A program made the position numbers and the translations under genes. Below, in pieces: positions 1 through 5,716 of a DNA stretch of 12,134 nucleotides. The stretch's first letter is position 1; each line of letters opens with the position of its first letter. Location: positions 6,710 to 18,843 of the forward strand of contig DORQ01000209.1 in NCBI GenBank assembly GCA_003514205.1, in the 5' to 3' direction. A model generated the notes under the pieces. It saw only the letters and a program-made list of their open reading frames with translations. It searched no databases and was not told where the DNA came from. The stretch comes from Acidimicrobiaceae bacterium. Lineage in GTDB: Bacteria; Actinomycetota; Acidimicrobiia; Acidimicrobiales; Microtrichaceae.

Positions 1-18
1 GCCCTGCCCTGAGCTCAC
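1..18 (-). CDS. Possible start of a further TadE-like gene (partial, runs off the left edge)
   Basis: Only six codons are visible. A GTG at 18 opens a frame reading M-S-S-G-Q-G before the window ends. The Gly-Gln-Gly stretch resembles the N-termini of the two neighbouring pilin-type genes (GENGQGTVEY in the prepilin, SDGGQATIE in the TadE-like protein). In mycobacteria and many other actinobacteria a second TadE-like gene (Rv3654c type) follows at this place in the cluster. No convincing ribosome binding site precedes the GTG, so the call rests on position and a very short resemblance. The reading frames between 19 and 99 contain stops and show no other gene. Confidence 0.25.
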
Positions 19-99
19 CTCGAGATGCCAAGGCATGTGGCACGCCTTTCAGCTAGCGCCCAGCGATGTGCGACGTGTTGAGCTGAATCCACTCTCCCT

Positions 100-489
100 T
101 CAGCCATGAGGTTCGCACGGCGCACTCGCTGTCCGATGAATCTTGAGATCACCCAGAATCCCCCCTATGAGCGGTATTCGGGCCCGGCTCACGAAGGCAA
201 CCGACACCGAACGGATACACCCATTTGGTTGGCCCCCAGTCTGGCTAACTGAAATCCGCAGTGCTGTTCCCAGTCCTGGCGCTGCCAATCTCGCCGCCTG
301 CTCGGCCTCAGACTGGGAACCAGCAATTGCCGCGGTGCGAGCGGCCGTGCGAAGCGCTGACTCAACGAGCAGCACGTCTCGTCCGAAGAGGCCCAACTGC
401 AGCATCGACAACGCAAGGAGGATGATCACCGGCAGGATCAACACCGTTTCGATGGTTGCCTGACCACCGTCGCTTCCTACCAGAGCCAC
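100..489 (-). CDS. TadE-like pseudopilin (Rv3655c-type)
   Basis: Minor pilin-like protein of the Tad/Flp machine, expected in or anchored to the cytoplasmic membrane. The 129-residue product starts with a short polar segment, then GGQATIETV at residues 8-16 and one hydrophobic helix at about 13-35. This is the TadE layout: a prepilin-like Gly followed five residues later by Glu14, then an N-terminal transmembrane helix. The rest is a small, Ala-rich extracytoplasmic domain with two cysteines (in NGCIRS and APCEPHG) that could form a disulfide. The start is GTG at 489 and overlaps the 3' end of the prepilin gene by 13 bp, which suggests coupled translation. Length and position match the actinobacterial family represented by Rv3655c (about 125 residues). 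The family call is secure. Whether it makes a pilus or only assists secretion is unknown. Confidence 0.8.
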   Translation of the reverse strand: MALVGSDGGQATIETVLILPVIILLALSMLQLGLFGRDVLLVESALRTAARTAAIAGSQSEAEQAARLAAPGLGTALRISVSQTGGQPNGCIRSVSVAFVSRARIPLIGGILGDLKIHRTASAPCEPHG

Positions 490-674
490 AGCAGGCTTCC
501 AGCAACGGTGCGAAGTTTGGCAAAGGCCGCGCCGAAGAGCTCCGTAATGAGCCCGCCGCCCGGCCCTGAGAGGTACGCCACCACCGCCGCCGCTAGGGCC
601 GCTACCGCCACAAGGATCAGAGCATATTCAACCGTTCCTTGACCGTTCTCTCCCCGTGCACTCCGGCGCCTCAC
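477..674 (-). CDS. Flp/Rv3656c-like prepilin
   Basis: Small type IVb-like prepilin, the probable major subunit of the machine. With the GTG start at 674 it has 65 residues: a basic leader (RRRSARGENG), a prepilin-peptidase site G11|QGTVEY with Glu and Tyr at +5 and +6, a hydrophobic helix over about residues 18-35, a GPGGG turn and a second amphipathic stretch. The GTG has an AGGGG motif 7 bases upstream. An in-frame ATG at 797 has a good GGAG motif 6 bases upstream and would give 106 residues with an unusually long leader of 52. I prefer 674 because third-position G+C falls from about two thirds of codons downstream to about half upstream, and Flp leaders are normally short. No prepilin peptidase gene (TadV type) lies in the window, so processing would depend on one elsewhere. 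Confidence 0.75.
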   Translation of the reverse strand: MRRRSARGENGQGTVEYALILVAVAALAAAVVAYLSGPGGGLITELFGAAFAKLRTVAGSLLWLW

Positions 675-868
675 GCAGGCACCCCTGGCGAGAGCGTTTT
701 GCGTCACCGAATGCCGATCTGAACTTCTCTGAACGGGATGTGTTTGAGCAGGTGTTTCAATGGCCTGGCTGTGGTGAGTGGGAGGGATAGCAAGCATGGT
801 GAACTCCAATGGCTGTGTTTCGAGGTCGACGCTGGGTCGAAAACCGCATGAGCGGCGGGAGGTGCTGT
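675..868 (-). other. Gap between tadC and the prepilin gene
   Basis: This 194-base stretch is the only sizeable gap inside the Tad operon, if the prepilin starts at 674. On the minus strand it stays open in the prepilin frame, with an ATG at 797 preceded by GGAG. It may therefore be an N-terminal extension of the prepilin, or an untranslated leader setting pilin expression apart from the machinery genes. I see no strong hairpin and no convincing -35/-10 pair. Confidence 0.3.
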
Positions 869-1330
869 TCACAGCGTGAGTCCTTGAACAACTCCAATGA
901 GCACCGGCACCAGGGTGAGCAGCAGAAACCCAGGGAGAAAGCAGCACACGACTGGTAGCAGCGACGAAATGGGCAACCGACCGGCACGTTGCCGCCGGAC
1001 TGCTCGGATTTCCAGTCGCGAGTCTTCGGCGAGTTGGTGCAAGATCGTCCCAACCGAGACTCCGTATGAGTCACCGAGCCGCAGGGTCGACTCAATGTGA
1101 GCTGCGAGATCTCCAACGGTGCCCGCCCAGTGGCTCAACGCCTCCTCCAGTGGACGACTGGCCTCTCGGGGTCCTAGGCAGCGGAGGAGCTCCTCACTTG
1201 CAGGCGTGACCGAGTACTCCGCTGCGCGGCGGATCGCTTCATGCAGACCGCACCCAGAGGCGAAGTAGACATTCATCACCAGCACAAGGTCCGCGCAGCC
1301 TCCACGATCGACGGTTCGGTCGCGGCTCAC
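869..1330 (-). CDS. tadC: TadC-like inner-membrane platform protein (short form)
   Basis: Type II secretion F (T2SSF) family protein that, with TadB, forms the membrane platform on which the TadA ATPase acts. The product has 153 residues: a soluble helical part (about 10-115) with the T2SSF-like amphipathic pattern GCGLHEAIRRAA and LRLGDSYGVSV, a basic stretch RRQRAGR, then two closely spaced transmembrane helices over about 119-150. Proteobacterial TadC is about twice this length; the actinobacterial Rv3657c type is short as well, so this is not obviously a truncation. The GTG start at 1330 overlaps the tadB stop in a GTGA junction, with AAGGGG 7 bases upstream. The frame is open well beyond this to 1504, but that part lies inside tadB and is not TadC-like. 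Confidence 0.75.
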   Translation of the reverse strand: MSRDRTVDRGGCADLVLVMNVYFASGCGLHEAIRRAAEYSVTPASEELLRCLGPREASRPLEEALSHWAGTVGDLAAHIESTLRLGDSYGVSVGTILHQLAEDSRLEIRAVRRQRAGRLPISSLLPVVCCFLPGFLLLTLVPVLIGVVQGLTL

Positions 1331-2082
1331 CGCAGCACCCCTTCGACGAGCCGACTCACCCAACGAAACCCAGCAAGGTTCAGTACAGAAGCGGTTCCAA
1401 GCGTCGCGATTCCGACCCGTGATCCAACGAGGAACTCCCCGGCTCGAGGAATCAAGACACACAGCACCGTTGCACTCAGCGGACCCAGAAGAACAAGTGC
1501 CCAAGCAGTGGCTTTGGCTTGGGTCGTAAGCGTGGCTACTTCCGTTGAGAGTTCAGCTTTGTCTCGAAGGCGTTTGGCGACCATTCCGAAGGCAGTGGAC
1601 CCTGTCCCTCCGCCGTCATCAATCGCTATCACCAAATGGGCAATGAGTCGTGCTTCTCCCCCCAGTTGATCGCCCCACCGCTGGACCGAACCAGCAAAGC
1701 TGACACCTCGGTCCAGCAATCGGGTGGTTTCCTCGCAGTGGCTCTTGGTCCGTCCGGTGGCACGAGATGTGGCCATCGCCCAGGCAAAGGAGATCGATTG
1801 GCCCACGTCGAGGCCTGCTCCAATCGTCTCTGCGAAACGCGCCAACTCCAGCAGATCCTGGAGTTCGGCCCCAATGCTTCGCCGGAGGTTGATTAGCAGA
1901 GACCACGGGTGGTTTCTGCGGGGGACGGGCAGAGCAGAATTCGTGTTGTCTCCCCCACCAACCAGACGTCCACGCTCCCTGCCGTGCCGAGCAAGAACCA
2001 GGCCGATCCCAAGCTGGGACAACGCGATTGCGACCACCGCCTTCAGACTGGCTTCGAGGAAGCTCTCGAGCATCCGCGACAT
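1327..2082 (-). CDS. tadB: TadB-like inner-membrane platform protein
   Basis: T2SSF-family membrane protein of the Tad machine, 251 residues from the ATG at 2082. An N-terminal hydrophobic helix (about 14-31) is followed by a linker, then the T2SSF domain: LLELARFAETIGAGLDVGQS at about 77-96, and a helical segment with DDGGGTGSTAFGMVAKRLRD at about 155-174. Two C-terminal transmembrane helices follow at about 191-212 and 224-240. The ATG comes one base after the tadA stop and is preceded by GGAAG 6 bases upstream; a second ATG at 2073 is possible. The end overlaps tadC by 4 bp. The mycobacterial counterpart is Rv3658c. No substitution stands out. Confidence 0.8.
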   Translation of the reverse strand: MSRMLESFLEASLKAVVAIALSQLGIGLVLARHGRERGRLVGGGDNTNSALPVPRRNHPWSLLINLRRSIGAELQDLLELARFAETIGAGLDVGQSISFAWAMATSRATGRTKSHCEETTRLLDRGVSFAGSVQRWGDQLGGEARLIAHLVIAIDDGGGTGSTAFGMVAKRLRDKAELSTEVATLTTQAKATAWALVLLGPLSATVLCVLIPRAGEFLVGSRVGIATLGTASVLNLAGFRWVSRLVEGVLR

Positions 2083-2083
2083 C

Positions 2084-3220
2084 TCAGACTTCCGCAACCG
2101 ACGGCTGGTCATCCAACGGCACAGGTACGACGTTCGGGCTCCACGACGAGAGGAGGTACTCACCATCAGTCGACAACCCAACCCGAGTAATGGACGAGAC
2201 TCGCCGCGCTCCACGCCAGCCTCGCTCGACGCCCACGAATACATCTATTGCCGCCACAATCTGTCGGCGAATAGCACTGAGGGGCAACCCGGAGTTCGCC
2301 AGGAGCGTGTAGGTCTCGAGTCGGGCAAGGGCGCCCCGAACGTCGGACGCATGACAGGAGGACATTGAGCCCGAATGTCCGGTTGAGAGTGCCCATAGAA
2401 GATCCAGACATTCCGCCCCGCGCACTTCTCCGATGACCAGCCGGTCTGGCCGCATGCGAAGAGAAGTTCGCACAAGGTCGCTGAGATCGATGGCGCCAAT
2501 TCCCTCGCTGTTGTCCTCTCGAGCATCCAGCGCTACCCAGTGTCTTCCGGGCAGGCGCAGCTCAGCGGTATCTTCAATGGTGACAATTCGCTCAGAGGCA
2601 GGACAGCATTGAAGGAGCGCATTGAGCAGCGTCGTCTTCCCTGACCCCGTCGATCCAAACACGAGAAGGTTCTTGCGTTGCTCGACTAACTGTTTGAGCA
2701 GAACACAGGTCTGAGGCTCGCAGAATGCCGAAAGCGGCAACGAAGAAGCTGCGAGTTTTCGAATGCTCACACAAGGTCCATGACGCGCGATCGGACCGAG
2801 AACCACACAGACTCGAGATCCGTCGATCCACCAAGCATCCGCGATGGGTTGTGCTCGATCTACCCGTCGGCCCGAGGCACCAACGCTGCGTTCAATCAGC
2901 GCCTTGACCTCTTGCTCCCCCAACCACACATGGCTTTGTTGCAACTCCCCGTTGCGTTCAATCCACACCACTCCAGGTCCGTTGATCAACACATCGGTCA
3001 CTGTTGGATCACGAAGCAATTCACTGACTCCGCCAAGCCCTTCCAGGTCGTCCAAGAGTTGTTGGAGAACCTCCCGCCGGTCCTCACCACTGAGTAGTGG
3101 CAGCCGTCTTGAGAGGAGCTCATCTACGAGCTCAGCGGGGACTGCAGGTCCGGGGTGCTCATAGAACTCTTCCCGTATCGCGACCAGTTCAGACTCGTCG
3201 AGCTTTCGCTGCCCAGTCAC
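2084..3220 (-). CDS. tadA: TadA/CpaF-type pilus assembly ATPase
   Basis: Cytoplasmic hexameric secretion ATPase of the VirB11/CpaF family that powers export or assembly of the Flp-like subunits. From the GTG at 3220 it has 378 residues: an N-terminal helical region, the family segment LLRDPTVTDVLINGP (about 69-83), Walker A GSTGSGKTT (about 189-197), Asp box VTIEDTAEL (213-221), Walker B RLVIGEVRG (260-268), and a His box TGHSGSMSSCHASD (280-293), which differs slightly from the usual TGHDGS-S-HA. All catalytic motifs look intact. The GTG overlaps the upstream ssd-like stop (GTGA); an ATG at 3238 gives six more residues, and neither start has a clear ribosome binding site. It corresponds to Rv3659c and to the actinobacterial 'helicase/secretion neighbourhood ATPase' family as I recall it. 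Confidence 0.9.
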   Translation of the reverse strand: MTGQRKLDESELVAIREEFYEHPGPAVPAELVDELLSRRLPLLSGEDRREVLQQLLDDLEGLGGVSELLRDPTVTDVLINGPGVVWIERNGELQQSHVWLGEQEVKALIERSVGASGRRVDRAQPIADAWWIDGSRVCVVLGPIARHGPCVSIRKLAASSLPLSAFCEPQTCVLLKQLVEQRKNLLVFGSTGSGKTTLLNALLQCCPASERIVTIEDTAELRLPGRHWVALDAREDNSEGIGAIDLSDLVRTSLRMRPDRLVIGEVRGAECLDLLWALSTGHSGSMSSCHASDVRGALARLETYTLLANSGLPLSAIRRQIVAAIDVFVGVERGWRGARRVSSITRVGLSTDGEYLLSSWSPNVVPVPLDDQPSVAEV

Positions 3221-3882
3221 GACAGCAGCGCTGCACATTGCCGACGAAACAGCATTGGTGCTCTGGTGAGGAGGAGGCCGGCATCGAGAGCCCGTCGGAT
3301 GCGGGGTTCGACATCAATCTCGCCGACGATAGGGCAATCGACGATCCGCCCAACATCGCTAGCAGTGAGTGCTCGACCCTCCTCTCTCATCAGAACGGCT
3401 CGTTGCGGTACCAGACCGACGGCCTGAAGTCGGCTGAGAGCAAGGAAGCATGCGCGCGTTACCAGGATTGATCCTGACTGAGCGGCGAACAACTGACGAA
3501 TCTTCGAAATCGAGTCTGCTCGTGTGGGGTCCAACCCGCCGACATCGACGACCACGTTTCGATCGAGAGCAAGGAGATACTGCAGGAGAGTCTGTTGGCG
3601 AGTATCGGGCCACTCAGTCTCTTGGCCCATTGGAAGCAGCCGGAGCCCATTCAGCGCAGTTGGGAGCTCCAGGTTTCGCAAGGCCTCGAGTGGAGAACCC
3701 GTTGATGCCAGCCACTCGGTGCAACCATCGCGTGAACCACTTCCAAGCGCCGCAGGAAGATCCCCGCCAAGATCAACGAGCAACGTTCCGAACGAAGGAT
3801 TACGTCGCGCATACGCCGACGAAACCCCAATCGCCGTCGTCGTGCAGCCCTCGCCGGGCTTCGCACCCCACAACGCGATCAC
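3217..3882 (-). CDS. CpaE/Ssd-like ParA-MinD family protein with degenerate P-loop
   Basis: First gene of the Tad operon, 221 residues, related to CpaE and the actinobacterial 'septum site determining' protein (Rv3660c type). In such loci these proteins are thought to place or regulate the pilus machine at the membrane. The deviant Walker A region at residues 6-15 reads GAKPGEGCTT: the signature Lys8 is kept, but the position normally holding the P-loop Lys (GKT or GKS) is Cys13. A VDLGGD segment (36-41) and Walker B-like VVVDVGG (110-116) follow. It lacks the N-terminal receiver-like domain of full CpaE, and Rv3660c is longer, so only the ATPase-like core is present. The start is GTG at 3882, with a strong GGAGG four bases before it. 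ATP binding is doubtful; the family assignment is good. Confidence 0.75.
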   Translation of the reverse strand: MIALWGAKPGEGCTTTAIGVSSAYARRNPSFGTLLVDLGGDLPAALGSGSRDGCTEWLASTGSPLEALRNLELPTALNGLRLLPMGQETEWPDTRQQTLLQYLLALDRNVVVDVGGLDPTRADSISKIRQLFAAQSGSILVTRACFLALSRLQAVGLVPQRAVLMREEGRALTASDVGRIVDCPIVGEIDVEPRIRRALDAGLLLTRAPMLFRRQCAALLS

Positions 3883-3997
3883 AACACCTCCAGATCCTGA
3901 GGGAACCAGGAATCATCGAAATGGCGAAGAAGCTCGCGAGTTCAAGGCGTCGACGGTCGTCGCGTTGGACCCCGAACCTACCTACCGCTCATGACGC
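3883..3997 (-). promoter_or_regulatory. Upstream region of the Tad operon
   Basis: The region between the sigma-factor terminator and the first Tad gene must hold the operon's promoter if transcription does not read through the hairpin. On the minus strand the best -35-like hexamer is TTGAAC (3945-3940), but nothing resembling a good -10 lies 16-19 bases downstream of it. The ribosome binding site CTGGAGGTGTT just before the GTG at 3882 is strong. The promoter itself is not resolved. Confidence 0.25.
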
Positions 3998-4036
3998 GAT
4001 CAAGGGCCTCGGGGGTATCCCCCAAGGCCCTTGATC
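3998..4036 (-). terminator. Strong hairpin, probable terminator of the sigma-factor gene
   Basis: An inverted repeat of 18-base arms surrounds the loop TAT. The left arm is GATCAAGGGCCTCGGGGG; the right arm is its reverse complement except for one mismatch (C opposite A). It lies about 40 bases after the stop of the sigma-factor gene on the minus strand and before the Tad operon. Neither side carries a clear T-run, so it fits the G+C-rich, U-poor terminators common in actinobacteria. Confidence 0.7.
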
Positions 4037-4076
4037 AACTTCTCACTGATCGACGCAGAGTGCTGGTGATGCGACG

Positions 4077-5015
4077 CTAGACCGCAAGTAAATCGCGGGC
4101 ACCCGTGTCGCTTGACGGATGCCGGAGTTTGGACATCGCCCGTGCCTCAATCTGGCGGATCCGCTCACGTGTAAGGCTGAAATGCTCGCCAACTTCTTCG
4201 AGGGTCCGTGGCTCGCCTCGATCAAGGCCGAAACGAAGCTTCAGGATCTCCCGCTCCCGATCATCGAGGGGAGACAGCAAACGTGAAATCTCCTCGGGGA
4301 GAAGTGCAGTAGCCGCAACCTCGAAGGGCGACTCAGCTGAACGATCCTCAACCACGTCGCCAAGTTCGGCATCGCCGTCCTCGCGAAGTGGCTCAGACAG
4401 CGATAGTGGTTCGGCGGCAAAGCGGAGAGCCTCAGTGACTTTGTCCTCGGGCATCTCAACCTCAGCGGAGAGCTCCGAAAGCGTTGCCGGTCGACCCATT
4501 TTCAGCTCGAGACGGGCGCGTGCCTTTTGGAGTCGTGCCAGCGTGTCGCCAGCGTGAACTGGCAAGCGGATGGTCCTGCCAGTGTTGGCAATACCTCTCG
4601 TGATTGCCTGTCGAATCCACCACGTCGCGTAGGTTGAGAACTTGAAGCCCTTGCGCCAGTCGAACTTCTCGACGGCATGCATGAGGCCCAGGTTGCCTTC
4701 CTGAATCAAGTCGAGCAGCGGAAGGCCCGAGGCCTGGTACTTCTTGGCGATGGAAACAACCAGGCGAAGGTTCGACTGGACGAACGTGCGCTCTGCTTCC
4801 TCCCCAAGTCGCACGGCGCGGCGAAGCTCTCGCTTTCGGGCAGGCGTCAGGGTACGCCCAGCCTCCTCAACTTCTTTGCTGGCCGCCGTCCCCGCTTCTA
4901 TTTGCTGCGCGAGTCGGACTTCATCGTCCTTTGTCAGTAGGGGATATTGACCGATGTCTGTGAGATACAGACGGACAAGATCTTCCTCATCGCGCTCTAC
5001 ACGCTCTTTCGCCAC
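4077..5015 (-). CDS. RNA polymerase sigma-70 factor, group 1/2 (RpoD/SigB-like)
   Basis: Promoter-recognition subunit of RNA polymerase, 312 residues. Region 1.2 starts at about residue 12 (DLVRLYLTDIGQYPLL). Region 2 runs from about 79 to 149 and includes LDLIQEGNLGLMHAVEKFD and FKFSTYATWWIRQAITRGIA, the melting and -10 recognition helices. TGRTIRLPVH (146-154) opens region 3. Region 4 has LDDREREILKLRFGL and the -35 recognition helix with TLEEVGEHFSLTRERIRQIE (about 250-290). Region 1.1 is absent, and the length is close to mycobacterial SigB (about 320). It could be a group 2 paralogue or a short primary sigma factor; the near-consensus 2.4 and 4.2 helices mean it should read ordinary -35/-10 promoters. 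The start is GTG at 5015, with AAAGG 7 bases upstream. It is a single-gene unit closed by the hairpin at 3998-4036. Confidence 0.93.
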   Translation of the reverse strand: MAKERVERDEEDLVRLYLTDIGQYPLLTKDDEVRLAQQIEAGTAASKEVEEAGRTLTPARKRELRRAVRLGEEAERTFVQSNLRLVVSIAKKYQASGLPLLDLIQEGNLGLMHAVEKFDWRKGFKFSTYATWWIRQAITRGIANTGRTIRLPVHAGDTLARLQKARARLELKMGRPATLSELSAEVEMPEDKVTEALRFAAEPLSLSEPLREDGDAELGDVVEDRSAESPFEVAATALLPEEISRLLSPLDDREREILKLRFGLDRGEPRTLEEVGEHFSLTRERIRQIEARAMSKLRHPSSDTGARDLLAV

Positions 5016-5281
5016 GTTTCAACCTTTTCTCTCATCTTCGATTCCAACGCTGATGCCACCATCAGACAGATTGAAGAACTCTTACTACGATACGGACCTC
5101 GTCAAGTACCTCCCTGTGAAGCATCCTCAGGGAAGTCTTTCGCTTGACACTCAATGTTCCTTCGACCACTCCTTGCGGCGTTCTGGTGGGTCAAATTGCC
5201 CAGAATCTTCACCGAAGGTCTCGACCGTTACCGCCGCTTCCTTTAGCGATGTCCCAGCGATGACCGCCGCTCGTCATGAAT
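5016..5281 (-). promoter_or_regulatory. Upstream region of the sigma-factor gene
   Basis: No gene is visible in these 266 bases. On the minus strand a TTGACG hexamer lies at 5105-5100, about 85 bases before the start codon; the only nearby -10-like sequence (TAAGAG, 5084-5079) is spaced 15 bases away, which is short. Nearer the upstream gene are paired direct repeats: ACCGCCGCT at 5230-5238 and 5263-5271, and AGCGATG at 5245-5251 and 5256-5262. A short inverted repeat (TTCTGG...CCAGAA) lies at about 5180-5204. None is a clear terminator. Confidence 0.25.
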
Positions 5282-5716
5282 TCACGAAACGGCAGCTACG
5301 AGTACAGCAATATCAGCCGTGACGTCCTCGGAGCACTGACGAACCGTGCGAGCAGCGGCTCTGTCTGCGGGGCCAACCAGTTCCGTTCTCAGCAACTCGT
5401 ATCGTCCCTGCAACTGCTCCAAGGCCAACCGCACGCTCGCAATGTCTGTCGGCGCTACCAGCGGGTGCTGAGGGGGCACGGAGACCACCATGAGCGTGAG
5501 GGCCCCCTGAGGGGGGATTCTCAATGCAAGTTCATTGGCTCGCCAGGCGGCGTGTTGGCACACCTCGGACAAAACGACGGCCAATTCCGGCTGCTCCGTC
5601 ACAGTCACCAGTGCACCTGCCGCGTGGAAGAGCTGCATCTCCAGCCAGTGACATTTGCCAATCGCAGCGGCACTGATCTCGATCGGTGGCCCTGCCTTGA
5701 GGCGCACCAGGTTCAT
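5282..5716 (-). CDS. Small helical protein of unknown function
   Basis: I do not recognise this 144-residue protein with confidence. It is a real gene: its ATG overlaps the nadE stop in an ATGA junction, and the product has a coherent amphipathic helical pattern without membrane segments or a signal peptide. The N-terminal half contains KCHWLEMQLFHAAGALV (21-37) and LSEVCQHAAWRANELALRIP (49-68), the E/H-spaced helix pairs seen in ferritin-like bundles. However, I cannot identify a full set of metal ligands, so a ferritin-like fold is only a guess. The second half (94-144) looks like two further helices separated by a Gly-Pro turn. Coupling to nadE suggests co-expression with NAD synthesis, but no role in that pathway can be read from the sequence. 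Confidence 0.7.
   Translation of the reverse strand: MNLVRLKAGPPIEISAAAIGKCHWLEMQLFHAAGALVTVTEQPELAVVLSEVCQHAAWRANELALRIPPQGALTLMVVSVPPQHPLVAPTDIASVRLALEQLQGRYELLRTELVGPADRAAARTVRQCSEDVTADIAVLVAAVS

Noticed and set aside
1331..1504. Upstream extension of the tadC frame
   Set aside because: It is covered by tadB, and the GTG at 1330 with its AAGGGG motif and GTGA overlap is a much better start.
1724..2368. 214-codon plus-strand open frame
   Set aside because: It lies fully opposite tadB and tadA, has an Arg/Pro/Ser-rich composition typical of antisense frames, and has no recognisable domain.
3450..4034. 194-codon plus-strand open frame
   Set aside because: Most of it is opposite the Ssd-like gene. 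Only its last 37 codons from the ATG at 3921 are intergenic, and these are listed as a separate weak observation.
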